A stretch of 64,000 nucleotides of DNA, taken from positions 62,001-126,000 of the forward strand of contig JADNRY010000102.1 of NCBI GenBank assembly GCA_015501585.1, given 5' to 3'. The notes under the pieces were generated by a model. That model was not told where the DNA came from. It did no database searches and saw only the letters and a list, made by a program, of their open reading frames with translations. Position 1 is the stretch's first letter, and each line of letters starts with the position of its first letter. Position numbers and translations under genes: made by a program. This DNA is from Rhodocollybia butyracea. Lineage: Eukaryota; Basidiomycota; Agaricomycetes; Agaricales; Omphalotaceae. Of this stretch, positions 24,322-35,079 are shown one piece after another.

Positions 24322-26237
24322 CTATGTATCATCATCAATGTCCCCCTCCTCCTCCTCCTCCTCCTGATCCCGCTCCTGATCCTGATCCCACTCCTGCTCC
24401 TGTTCCCACTCCTCCTCAAGCTGGACTTCGGCGACGACCCCTTCTGCGAGACCTTTTGTAATGAGGCCGCTGAGGCTTTCTTCACCTTTGGCTTCTTTTG
24501 AGCGGGGCGATTTTTTTTCACTGTCTTCATTGTTGTCATGATTGCGTCTGTTGGAACATTTGCCCTTCGACTTCTTCTTTTGAGAGCGGCGATCGTCTTT
24601 GTCTTCATTGCCGTCATCTCCATTGGTGCGTTTGCGCTTCTTATGAGATCCACCAGCATCACTCCGTTTTGTCGTAGATTTCGGGTTGAGCTTCCCATCA
24701 TTCTCCAGGCCTTGAACATACAATTTATGGTCCAAGAAGGACATGCGCTCCCAGCGAATAGTGCCCATTTTCCATCCCTGGTATACGGCCCTGACATTCT
24801 CTGCAGAAAGCTTCTGAGGACTCCCCAGCGTGACTTCCTCCGGCCACCCAACAATCCTGACCTTGTGAGGTACAACTATGGCTCTTGCATATGCAGTATA
24901 GCTCATCAGAATGTTATTCAGGCCAGTGATCTCATCTGTGTCATATAATAAGTGCATAAATGAACATGAAATAACGTACAACTTACGCAAACAGGAGGTG
25001 ATGAGCTTGGCAAGCTCTTTATCTATTTCACCTTGGGTGAGCTGTCGATCACCACCTAGATAATAAGTCCATGAGTAGCAGATATTGAGTACTGATAGAA
25101 AGGACTTACACTTCTCCAGCTTGCATATGTGATTCTTCCATAAGATTGCCATATCTTGAGCGCCAATTTTGAAGTTTTTGCGAAGAAACTCATTGCCAGG
25201 GCCAGTGCCGTAGTAGCATGAATGTACCATATGATCCCATGAACCCCGAGCTACAAACCCAAGCATTTGACAATGCATTGCTTCAACCAAGAAGTCTGCC
25301 TAGAGAGACGTGAGCTACCAAGGACCAAGGGCAGAGGAGCGGAAAAAGAGATAAATGACTGACCTCTTGTTGCAACTGGTTGACTTTTCCCGCCACAAAC
25401 TTTGCTGCCAACTTCTTGCTTACCTGGATGGCTTTGAGCGAGTCCTCCTTCTTCTCAGAGTCATACTGCTCTCGGAACTCCTGCATTTGCTCAGGGTCAT
25501 TGAGTGCGGCCATAAGTTCTTCATCGGCCTTGAGCTTTTCGCAAGAGCTTCTGCTCTTCAGGACCCATCTCTGACCTCTTCTTCTTCTTCTTCACCGGTA
25601 TGCCGCCTGAAGCAGATAGCCTATTGAGGCTCCCAGAATCCTCAATGCAATTTTCAGAGCCTCGAGGAGCATTCCTGATGCTCAAATTTCCACTCAATGC
25701 ATCATCGTGCCTGTCGGGAGGTGAACCACCATCTGAGATGCTGCGATTGTGGCCAGATCCTCTAATGTGACTACCAGAGGTTTGAGGGGTAAAGGTGCCA
25801 GAGCTGGAACTTGATAGGCCATCAGGATGCAAATGGCTGTCTTCATCATGATGATTTGTCAGCGCAGAGGCTAAAGCCCTTTTAGATATAGGCTGAGTTT
25901 GGCCATTGTCAGCCTCAGCGCAACTAGATAGCGCAGACATGAATGAGCTTTGTGTTGGAGCATAGTTAGGCTTAGGAGCTGGAGCTGGTGGGTACAAATC
26001 TGGGGAGAGAATGCCGCCAACATATCAGTTCAAATAGATAAGAACAAGGAAGATGTCATTGTTGAAAATGCCAGCCAAACCAGCGAATCAAAAAAAAAAC
26101 AAGGAGGATAAAGAAAGAAACGCACTGATCAGCTCGGCAGTTTTCAATGAAGCGTCAGGCAACATTGCGCTCTTGTTAAGTGCAGCCACATCCACAACTT
26201 CAGCCACCTGCGGAGTTTGCCATTGAAGCCCAGCCAT
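24322..26237 (-). pseudogene. KDZ-transposon passenger: conserved hypothetical protein with acidic tail
   Basis: The start is MAGLQWQTPQ at 26237; exon 1 ends at 26126 (donor GTGCGT) and exon 2 begins at 25999. Exon 2 carries a Ser/Pro-rich disordered region ending in a Lys patch (KKKKKR). The next exons encode a folded part (MHCQMLGFVARGSWDHMVHS, later GGDRQLTQGEIDKELA and RIVGWPEEVTLGSP), then a Lys/Arg/Asp-rich stretch and a Glu/Asp-only tail ending at 24322. Exon 2 (25999-25364) is out of phase by one base; the break is near 25545. I recall similar hypothetical proteins in Agaricomycetes but know no function. Basic and acidic blocks suggest a nuclear protein, which is inference. Confidence 0.65.
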
Positions 26238-26277
26238 CAATGTACAGGCAGCAAGAAAAACGATAAATAGCTGAACC

Positions 26278-27013
26278 TAGGGTTTGAAGGTCTAATTCAA
26301 TGGACTGCAGAAAACTGATGAATTGCACTGAACTGAACCGCAAAATGAACTGATGATAGATGGACCGGTCCATGATTTAAACCTGGTCCAGTTCATGGTT
26401 CATCAAAATCTCAGAAAAAAGTGAACCACAAAGAATCAGTTTAAACCGGTACAGCCACATAGCAAAAATAATTTAGATAAATGAGTATATTTTCTCCAAT
26501 TTTGATCAATAAAATTAATATTTTCTAATGGTCTCAAGCAATAAGCTTATACAAGACTGGAAAGACTACTCATAACCTATTGAACAGTACCATGCAACAA
26601 GTCTGAGAGCCTGACATGATGCAATACACTATCCATGGTCTGTTTTAACAGATGACCAATGACTGCCAAACCTGGAAAGCATTTCTGCATGGTAAAAGAG
26701 CAGTGTAAGGCAGCCTAGAGCATATATTGAATGTTTTATATTGATTTATAGTAGTTTCTTACATGGTCTCACTTGTTACATATCTGAATATCTTTCATGC
26801 ATGTGCAGTTTAAATCAGTTTAAACCGGTATGCACCAGTGTAAATTTGCACTGATTTAAACTGCATGAACCAGGATGAATTGGACCAGTGGACCAGTGCA
26901 ATCAGTGCAGGTCCATGGTTCATACAGATTTAGGTTTTTTATGGACCGCTCCAATTCATGATTCATTGAATTGTTGGTAAATAAACTGAATTGGATTGGA
27001 CCTTCAAACCCTA
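26278..27013. mobile_element. hAT-like MITE inside the KDZ transposon
   Basis: The 736-bp insertion has inverted ends TAGGGTTTGAAGGTC(T/C)AAT and an 8-bp target duplication GCTGAACC (26270-26277 and 27014-27021). The interior has many GGACC, GGTCC and CAGTTCAT motifs and no coding frame. It lies just upstream of the acidic-tail gene and differs from the hAT-like MITE at 8316. Confidence 0.88.
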
Positions 27014-27289
27014 GCTGAACCAACTTGAAGTTTTGTCAACACCCAGTAGCTGTGGCGAAGCTTGTGATCAGGTAAGCTGAACTAGAATCAATGGGGAATA
27101 CATACAAAGTGTCTCTTGCCTTCGTACCACTGCCATCTCATCATCATCGTCGTTGCCATCCATCACAGAGCCAGACTTTTGACTGTGGAAGTAAAACACA
27201 AAAACATGACCGGTAATGATTTCATCATATCATATCATATGACTGACATAACATATGATATTTGAATAGAAACAACTCTCCCACCCAGC

Positions 27290-28429
27290 CAATGTGTTAC
27301 GGCTGAAGCTCATGCTAAATGGCTTGCAGACATCATTGATGCTCAGGCCAGTAAGGTCACCGACGATCAGCATGCAACTCAACAATCTGCACTCCAAGAG
27401 GTTGCAAAAACAGCCATTGGTAAAATTTTTTTGTTTTTTTTGTTTTTCTGTTTTTTTGTTCAACTTTTCACTTTAGCCTTGCATGATGTAGAAGTTGCTT
27501 GAGCTAAAGCTCAAGCCAGTCTCATGCTTGCTGAGAATAGCGTCAACGAAGCGTTGGAGACCGCCAACAAAAGCTTTTGTGAGCCTTTGCAACCTTGCTG
27601 CAGTTTCCCAGTTTTGAACTAATAAAATTTCTTCAGCTTTTCTTCAGACCAGCTTTGCCCCTCCAACCACGCCAGCGTGGGTTTCCACAGCTGCGCCGAT
27701 GTCTGGTGCTGGTGGAGCCTTTCCAACTGCGCCACAGACTCCGATGCTTCTCAGCAAGGCTGTCGTTTCTTCAGCTGCGCCTCAGACTCCGACGTGCCTC
27801 GCTAAGGCTGTTACTATGCCTTCTCCCTCCCCATCTAAGCCACTTTTTAGCCCTGGAGCCCATATTCAACTGACTCCAGTAGTTCTGACTGTGTGGTACA
27901 TTGTCTACCATGGCGTAGGTGGATCTCAGGGCCTATTTGATCAATGGGAGGGTGGAGACGACGCTATTGGCGCTCAGGATATTGCTGCCCACTGGTACCC
28001 TCACCGCTCTGTGAAATCATTCAAGGGCTTCAGCACTGCAAAGAGGTACTATGATGAAGTTCATGACGCTGGTATTCTAGATCTTTTGAAGCCAGTCCCA
28101 GTCCCGAATGAGGTCTTCATTGTCATTCAAGGGGTCCATCCAGGTGTCTACACCAAGAGGTTGGCCTTTTGTTCTAAGTTTTTCTTCTGCGCTGACCTCG
28201 CCGATGCTCCAGATACGAGCTTTTGAGTAAAGGCCTTGGCTGGCAGGGCGGCTATGTAATTGGAGCCGCTGGCACTCGAGATCAAGCCATTCAGGAGTTC
28301 GGCTGTCACATCCAGGACATCGAAATGCTTGATGCGCATGGCCCTTGCTCTGATGTTGACTATGTGCTGTCCCCCGACAATAAAGGTGGCAAGGAAGAAG
28401 ATGTCAAGGTGAAGGCCAAAGCTGCATAG
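27290..28429 (+). pseudogene. KDZ-transposon passenger: RNase H1 N-terminal/viroplasmin-like protein
   Basis: Exons can be joined across short introns. First comes an Ala-rich helical segment (AEAHAKWLADIIDAQASK, 27300-27420), then a second helical stretch with an in-frame TGA at about 27499, then a Pro/Ser/Ala-rich linker (27650-27860). The folded part follows: VWYIVYHGVGG, SVKSFKGFSTAKRYYDE and VFIVIQGVHPGVYTKR. The intron after GVYTKR restores YELLSKGLGWQGG and the end at 28429. The WY-VV-G...GVY and KGF(S/K)T pattern resembles the RNase H1 N-terminal (caulimovirus viroplasmin) module, seen here possibly twice. The start codon is uncertain. Confidence 0.5.
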
Positions 28430-29444
28430 TTGTTGAAGTGGCTCTATCTATCGTATATCACAAAATCTTACTGAATCGCTATATTTCTTGATGCCAATGT
28501 AATACGCATTGAAATTGACGCTGTTGAACAGTTTTTTTGTGAGACCATTTGAATTCTCAGTAAAGACTAATTGATAAGTGAACTAGTAAGAGTTATCAAT
28601 GAATTCTCAGTAACGACGAAGTTAAATTGAACTAGTAAGAGCCATTGATTTCAACAAGAGCTGCAACCCAACTATGTAGGTACTTCACAAAAATACCAAA
28701 GTATATCATCTGTTCATCGCATCTTTTGCTATCATCCATCGCAACTCGGAGCCTTACCAAACATTGGCTGATAGTTGACAATGAGAAAGAGCAAAGCTCA
28801 CTGTGCCATTTGCGTCTTCGCAGTTTTGTTAGTTTGACCCTTATTTCTATGAGCAGAAGGGAGTTAGCAGATAGAATAGTTGATAAGCAGATATTAAAGC
28901 TAGTAGTATAAAGGAAAGGACTTACTTGAGGCAGTATCATTTGGAAGCCTGTCAAGCATTAGCCTTCCAAAATTGCTCTTTGGTGGCTTTGTCCTGCTTA
29001 GATTTTCAGATTGCAGAGGCAGTGTGTTCCCTTGCCATTACTGGGCCCTCCTCAAGAGTTTACAATGAGAATTTGAAAGAGTGGTCAAAGTGGTCCACGA
29101 AAAGACAAGAAAAGCAAGTAAGCGTGCAATACATTTGAAATATCAAAGCTATTTCATGTGAACGTTAAGCGTTCCTCAAGTAAAAGAAACCATTTTATAT
29201 CAGAAGGTACCACGTACAGATGCACAAAAGAATTATGCTCGCAGATACCACTAGTATATGCAGCCAACATCCAATAATATTAGACTTATCCACTTACTTA
29301 CTAGCTCACAATACACAAAATAAATCAAAAACAGTGTTTTATGAGTTCATCACGAGTTTGTACTTCAAGTATAACTTGCTCAAACACACAAATCGTAGTG
29401 ACATTCTTATATACAGACAGTGTTATACTATACTATGGTTGCTA
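28430..29444. other. Intergenic region between convergent passenger genes, with 50-bp tandem repeat
   Basis: No gene is supported. GAATTCTCAGTAA(A/C)GAC...AACTAGTAAGAG is repeated twice in tandem with a 50-bp period (28551-28600 and 28601-28650). The rest is AT-rich with no other structure that I can see. Confidence 0.5.
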
Positions 29445-30967
29445 CTAGTCCTCCTGAAGTAATTTGAGGCCTGTCTCCCAAAGCTTTGCTCGATATTCAA
29501 CCCACGCCTGAAGCTGGCCAGGGGATGCCCGCTCCTTAAACTCCTTGTTGGACATATAACCGTTGTGAAACCACCTAGCGATTCCAGCAGGCGTAAAGAA
29601 AGCAATCGAGTGACAAACCTCATGTGAAGCAATTGGGACATTCGCATGAGTGACGCAGGCAGACGGAACATATATGGTGGCACCAGGAGGGAAAGGGAGA
29701 ACCACGCCAAGAGACCAGGCAATGAACTGCCCACTTCAAGTATGGTCATATTTTCCACTAGCATGGATTGCACACATAGAGAAGATGATGTTGAAGAAGT
29801 CTTCATGGTCCTTGGTCCAGGCATTATGCAAGTTGAAATGGCATGTGGCGTAGCAACACCCCTCAAACATGCGCTGAACGTCAGGCCCATCTGCAAGTAT
29901 TTTCTCTTGGAGATTGGCGAGGAAACGATGTAGTTTTAGAAAATAAGCTGCTAACCCAGCTGAACGGGATGTTAGCCAGAGAGCGCCAGAACATGTACCG
30001 TCAACAAGGCGAGCTATTTGACAAATGGCAGGATCCTTCAAAACATCCTCAACAAGCTGAGTATTGTGAGGCAAATTAGCATAGTTGCCAGGACAGACAT
30101 GGCCCCCGCCAAACCCAAATCCTGCAGGCAAGGTAACATAGCGGCCTCGACGATGGTCACTATGAGCTAGGTCAACGACAGCATGCTGGTACAGCCGGTC
30201 AAGCGCAGCATCTGCAGCAGTTTTATTTGCGGGCCAAGTATCCCCCTTAGGCAGCGGCATGTAGGCCATCAGCCGTTGTCTGCATGGAGTCCGCAAGGTA
30301 TGGCCAACACTAAGGGAGAGTAAGCAAAAGGGAGAAGAAATTTAAGAGCAAACAACTCACTCAAGTTCCCACTCAATGTAACAAAGCCCCAAAATCTCAT
30401 ACACACTCTTGACAGATAAGATTTTAGGCCTGGCGGCCAGCTGTAGCCCAGCCCATCCACTGCCAAGGGGCACCAGAGCTAAGTCTACAGAAATAGAGCC
30501 AGCTTCCTGCACATGGCGCCGAACAATAGCCTTCACTACAGAGCCTGAGGACTCCTGCTCTGCAGCGCGAGTGGCATGATGCTTGGCGCGGTAGCTTTCC
30601 TTCTGCCAAGCCTTTCGGGAGCCTAGTAGGCCGGGAGGTATCAGAGGACCGGGGATCCGGGGGTGTTTGGAAGAAGCTGGGAGATAGGCACAGGCCCAGA
30701 GAACCTGCTCTGCCAGAAAGATACTGGAGGGAGGAGAGAGGAGAGAGGAAGAGAAGCTATGCGGGGCTGTTTTGCCTGCAGGCTGTAAACCCGGCTAACG
30801 GCAACCTCATCGTGGTCATAGCTGGCCTCAAAGGCATCCTCCTGCCTCTTCAGAGCTCCTGCAATCAGACCCCCTGGGTCCAAGTTGAGAAGAACAATGT
30901 CGGTGCTTCGGCTTGAGCCACTAAACTCACAACCACTGCGGAGAGTATGGAAACCATCTACAAACAT
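29445..30967 (-). pseudogene. TET/JBP-family 2-oxoglutarate/Fe(II) dioxygenase, KDZ-transposon passenger (decayed)
   Basis: Minus-strand exons read DGFHTLRSGCEFSG (30960), the segment around SILSVKSVYEIL and MPLPKGDTWPANKT (30240), then the double-stranded beta-helix core. The core shows CHFNLHNAWTKDHEDFFN with the metal-binding H-x-D, then GQFIAWSLG, FPPGATIYVPSACVTHANVP with the distal metal His, and AGIARWFHNGY near the end (stop 29445). This is the fungal TET/JBP pattern; such enzymes oxidise 5-methylcytosine. Two key lesions: an in-frame TGA (29736-29738) just before SGQF, fitting CGA to TGA, and a Cys where the H-x10-R-x-S motif needs the 2-oxoglutarate-binding Arg (CGT to TGT). The protein is therefore probably inactive. 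Confidence 0.82.
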
Positions 30968-31069
30968 ATATCAGCAAGAGATGCAGGGGCATAGAGCAAT
31001 AAGAGGCCAAATGGCGTAAGAGACACGTCGCCTCCCCAGGTTTGTGGTGGCAGAGCGCATCACATACGA

Positions 31070-32879
31070 TGATACGCCCGAACTTGTTTTGTCCTTAAAA
31101 ATGTGCATATATGCTAATTGGAACAACTGTATGTGTAGTACGCAGTGTCGAGGCAGCGTCGGGAGTGTTTCCCACGCTCTCGCGGTCACTAAAACCCATC
31201 CTTAGAGATCTACGACGACCTGAGAAGTACCTAATTGGAGAAACCTGCTGTAATTGGCATTTGACGTCCCAGTGCTGATTATTTGATAAGCGGCATACGA
31301 AAGATGAAGTATGGAAGCGAAATTGGCTGAAGCCTTTTGTAACACCTTTATATCCACTATTCCCACTCGTTCAAGGCCTCCTCAGCTCGGAGTCCATCAA
31401 TGATAGCTCATGAAGCAATTATTCCCTACTTAGGGTTTTTCTGCTTTAAGGATTGTTCCTCCGCATAGACACAGCGAAAGCACGACTTGCGGGGACACCT
31501 ATAACTTGAAACGAAGTTTACCCGACTCCGTCGCAGCCATTTCCACCGTTGACGACAAGACCACCAGCAATACTCCGCCGGCGGAAGCGAATATACTATA
31601 AAAGTCCGAATCTCCGGAAACATTAGTAATTCCCTGCCTTCCCGGTGTCCACATGCAACGACATTGCACAAATAGAGTATTTCGGATCCGATTATACTAG
31701 GATAGCTTCAGCTAAGCCATAATCACCGTGCAAGCCACCTAAAACAGCGCCCTCATTAGACATACCTGCCAATATTAGCAATCTGAATGACAGAGCAAAA
31801 GATGAAGTTCAATGGCGCATACAGGCCGGGGAATCATTGAAACTAGTGAGTATCTCATTGGGACTACCTTATTTCACCGTTCCGCCGTCGGTATCACTCA
31901 AAGAACAGCGGAGTTCACTTGAATCTAAGCGGAACCGAAGAAAATCGGAGTTATGGCACTATTTAATGCTGTAATTAATTGAAGCGAGATCTCCGCTCAC
32001 AATAGCACTCCGTCTCGTCCAGTGGACTAGAGACAACTAACAGAACATTAGAAGGAGTATTTGGGACAATCCCAATAGTCCCAAGTACGACCCAACAGAC
32101 ACTAGAGCTACCCCCAACCTGGGAAGTGTTTCATTGATAACCAAGATGGAGTACTTGATATTTCGGCTCAAGCTCCGAATTACTTGCACCCCAGACCGTT
32201 TAAATGTGCATATATTCCCATAGATGGCTACATCACATCTGGAGGTTGCCGCTTTACAGTTTTATTCCCACAGAGCGGTGACCTTTCTTGTATAAAAGCT
32301 AGCCTAGATTAACCATGAAGCTTAAGCCCCCCACTTCACTGAGAAGGTGACAGCAGCTGTCTAGTTGTTCTTTGAGGGATTATTGCTTCAGACAGACCAT
32401 ATCATTTTGTGCACCTTGTGTCATTGTGTAATTGGTTGTACCAGAGTTACCAGAGTTTTACCAGAGCTATCAGAGTCATCAGAACTAGTTGCGCACCAGT
32501 GTATCTTGTCAGACTTGAAAGCAGACCAGAGTTGAGAGTGACCTAGTCTTGAAAGTCTTTGTACCACCAATTTCTAAAGTATTGGGTCAAAGTTCAGTCA
32601 AGTGCAGTGTTATTTTCAGTTCAGAAGTCAGAGTCTAGTTTGATTAAAGTATTACAGTGTGTAGTGATAGTCCATTTGACTTAAAACAAAACCTGTGTTC
32701 GCCTTTTGTGCACCCTTAAAAGCAATAGTTTGATTTGAGGTTTTCTATCTGTCACTAAGTCCTCCCAGAACACAAAGGAGTTGATTTATTAAGTGTGTGT
32801 TGGTGTTAGTAGTTGGTTGTATTGGTTGTTTTATTCCATTGCACCCTACTTTTGTCCTCATACCCAGTCACCCCTATCA
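31070..32879 (+). repeat. 5' LTR of the young gypsy element
   Basis: 1810 bp, TGATA...TATCA ends. A TATAAA-like box (TATAAAAGC near 32292) precedes a pyrimidine-poor region and may mark the promoter. It is identical to the 3' LTR except for one missing G near 31492. Confidence 0.97.
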
Positions 32880-32881
32880 TC

Positions 32882-32899
32882 TGGAGCCCACCGCGAGGG
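32882..32899 (+). promoter_or_regulatory. Primer binding site candidate
   Basis: Two bases after the 5' LTR comes TGGAGCCCACCGCGAGGG. TGG complements the CCA tail of a tRNA, as expected for a minus-strand primer site. I do not assign the tRNA. Confidence 0.6.
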
Positions 32900-33378
32900 A
32901 GGGTTAAACAGTTGAAAACTTTCTTTGCAAACCTTTGCACTTGGCTTCATAGCCACACCCAAAAGAGTACTTTATTTACTCACAGACAAAAAGGCCTACC
33001 ATAGCCCACAAAAGAAGACAGAAACCTACTGTTCCCAGTGATTCTGTTGACAAACAGGCTCAACTTGAACACCAGAGTAAAGCCAGGGATCTCAGAGCAG
33101 CCAAAAGATCACAGCTATCTGAATCTCTAAGTCATCAGCCTTCCACTAGTGCAGTAGCTCCTCAGAGTTCTTTCCCAGATCAGAGTTCTTCTACACCCAT
33201 CAGAGACAGAGCAGCATCTTTGGCCAGTGGTGTTACTCAAGAAAGAATTCTTTCTAACTTGGAATCTCAGAGACACAGACTTGTTTCACAATCTTCACCC
33301 CAAAACCCTTCTGGTTCAACCAGAATAAACTCGCAACTTTCAAACCAAACCCACCCAATAAACAATCAGACAAACAAA

Positions 33379-35079
33379 ATGCCTCCCTCTATGCCAAGAC
33401 CTGGTTCTAGAGATGCTCCCACACTTGCTAGTGAAGGAACGGATGATCCAATGAAAGTCAGAAGATATTTTGATGATTTGGAGAATCTCTTCGCAGAGTG
33501 TAACATAGCAGACAATGCAGAAAAGAAGAGATGGTGTATCAGATATCCAGATGGCCAAGTATCTTGGGAATGGAAGGCTCTGCCTGAATTTCTTAATGAT
33601 GCAAAGTCATTCTTGGAGTTCAAAAGAGCAGTCCTGTGCAGCTACCCGGGTGCAACCGATGAAGAAAGAGGCACTATAAGGGAGTTGAACAGACTTTTCA
33701 AAAAGTATAAGAATATTGATAGTAGTGATCTGGATGAGTACCTTGCTCTCTTGAGAAAGTTCAGGGCTATCAAACTAGAGCTAAACCCACCAGCTATTCC
33801 AGGCGCAACAGTTCAATTGCAACCCCTTGTTACCAACCGAGAACTTGTAGAGAAGTTCACAAGTGCTTTGGATCCTGGTTTCAGCAGTGCAATTTTTTCT
33901 GCTTTGCATTTGAAAGGAAAAACCAGAGTCGTTCCTCCTGGACAGAAAGTCAGGCAGGATGACAAATATGAAATAGATGATGTGATTGCACAAGGAGAAG
34001 AGATTGTCAGAGGTACAATTCCTGGGACAGATCCTTTGTCTTATGGTGGTGCCAGGGCAATCTCAACTTCTGCCGCCTCTAGCAGTGCAGTAAAAACAGA
34101 ACAAATCAAACAGCATATGGATGAGTTGTTCTCCGAGAAAATTTCCGTCCTCATGGACACTATCAAAGTTTCTCAGGAGCAACTTAGACAAGAGAACTCT
34201 AAGCAGCTCAATGACCTGATGAGAACATTTCAACAGAGCAATATCAGTAGGGGCGCTCCTCCACAAGGACACCACTATAGTTCTGGAACAGAAGGACATG
34301 GCTTTGCTAATAGTTCTCATGGTCAATACCCGAATCATAAATGCTTCTTCTGTAATGAAGAAGGGCATATGATTAATGACTGTCATCATATGCAGGATTT
34401 AGTAGAGCTTGGGAGGATCATTCTTGTGAATGGAAAAGCCAGACTTCCTGGTAACTACCCAATTCCTAGAGAGCCCGTTGGGGCAACTTGCATAAAAGAC
34501 AGAGTTGACTATTACTATGCCGGAAAAGCAAAAAGAGAAACTTCCCAGCAAGTGAACTTAGTGCAGAGCGCCTCTGGACATGTGCCAGGGATGATTAACT
34601 CTGCAGCTATGTCCACTTACTTGAGTAACCAACTAGATGACAGAGAAATGAGAATAGCTCAATTAGAAAGGGAAATGCAGAGTTTGAGGAACCCTAGCAA
34701 TCAAATGTACAATGTACAGGATGCTAGACCCCAATTTTTGCAAAGGCCTTATGCTACTCAACAAATGTCTCCGATGACAGGACCAAGCTCACAAGTTGGA
34801 TGGACACCACAGGGCCAGTATAGCTACATGTCCTCTGCAGAGCCTCCACAAATGGGACAATTCCTACATCAGAGCCAGTTTAGCCCAAGCCCTGGGCTTA
34901 ACTATGCACCTGGTCCAATTCAACAATCTCAAATGTTGAATGCTATGCCTATCTCTCAATATGTGAATCAGAGTCAATCATCAGCACAGCAACAGATACC
35001 AGGCAATGCTACTTTAGCAGAGCTTGAGGCATTTGTTCAAACCAGAAGACAACAAGAACAAGAGCAGTTGGGAAAATGA
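33379..35079 (+). CDS. Gag of the young gypsy element
   Basis: The capsid/nucleocapsid precursor. The first ATG is 33379 (MPPSMPRPGSRDAP), giving 566 residues; the frame is open upstream to about 32954 without any ATG, so an unseen splice or non-AUG start could extend it. The Gag capsid region includes RRYFDDLENLFAECN and FLEFKRAVLCSYPGA. A zinc knuckle CFFCNEEGHMINDC lies about residue 330, followed by a Gln/Pro/Ser-rich tail. The stop TGA (35077-35079) directly follows the heptamer GGGAAAA and overlaps the ATG of the next frame (ATGA). Confidence 0.9.
   Translation: MPPSMPRPGSRDAPTLASEGTDDPMKVRRYFDDLENLFAECNIADNAEKKRWCIRYPDGQVSWEWKALPEFLNDAKSFLEFKRAVLCSYPGATDEERGTIRELNRLFKKYKNIDSSDLDEYLALLRKFRAIKLELNPPAIPGATVQLQPLVTNRELVEKFTSALDPGFSSAIFSALHLKGKTRVVPPGQKVRQDDKYEIDDVIAQGEEIVRGTIPGTDPLSYGGARAISTSAASSSAVKTEQIKQHMDELFSEKISVLMDTIKVSQEQLRQENSKQLNDLMRTFQQSNISRGAPPQGHHYSSGTEGHGFANSSHGQYPNHKCFFCNEEGHMINDCHHMQDLVELGRIILVNGKARLPGNYPIPREPVGATCIKDRVDYYYAGKAKRETSQQVNLVQSASGHVPGMINSAAMSTYLSNQLDDREMRIAQLEREMQSLRNPSNQMYNVQDARPQFLQRPYATQQMSPMTGPSSQVGWTPQGQYSYMSSAEPPQMGQFLHQSQFSPSPGLNYAPGPIQQSQMLNAMPISQYVNQSQSSAQQQIPGNATLAELEAFVQTRRQQEQEQLGK
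35070..35076 (+). promoter_or_regulatory. Candidate -1 frameshift site, gag to protease
   Basis: In the gag frame the bases read TTG GGA AAA TGA, so the heptamer G GGA AAA fits the X XXY YYZ slippery rule exactly and sits against the stop. The next frame is -1. The overlapping ATGA also permits termination-reinitiation. Confidence 0.55.

Noticed and set aside
24350..24420. A CRISPR-like or satellite array in the CTC/CTG-rich stretch
   Set aside because: It is the codon repetition of a Glu/Asp/Gln-rich protein tail on the minus strand.
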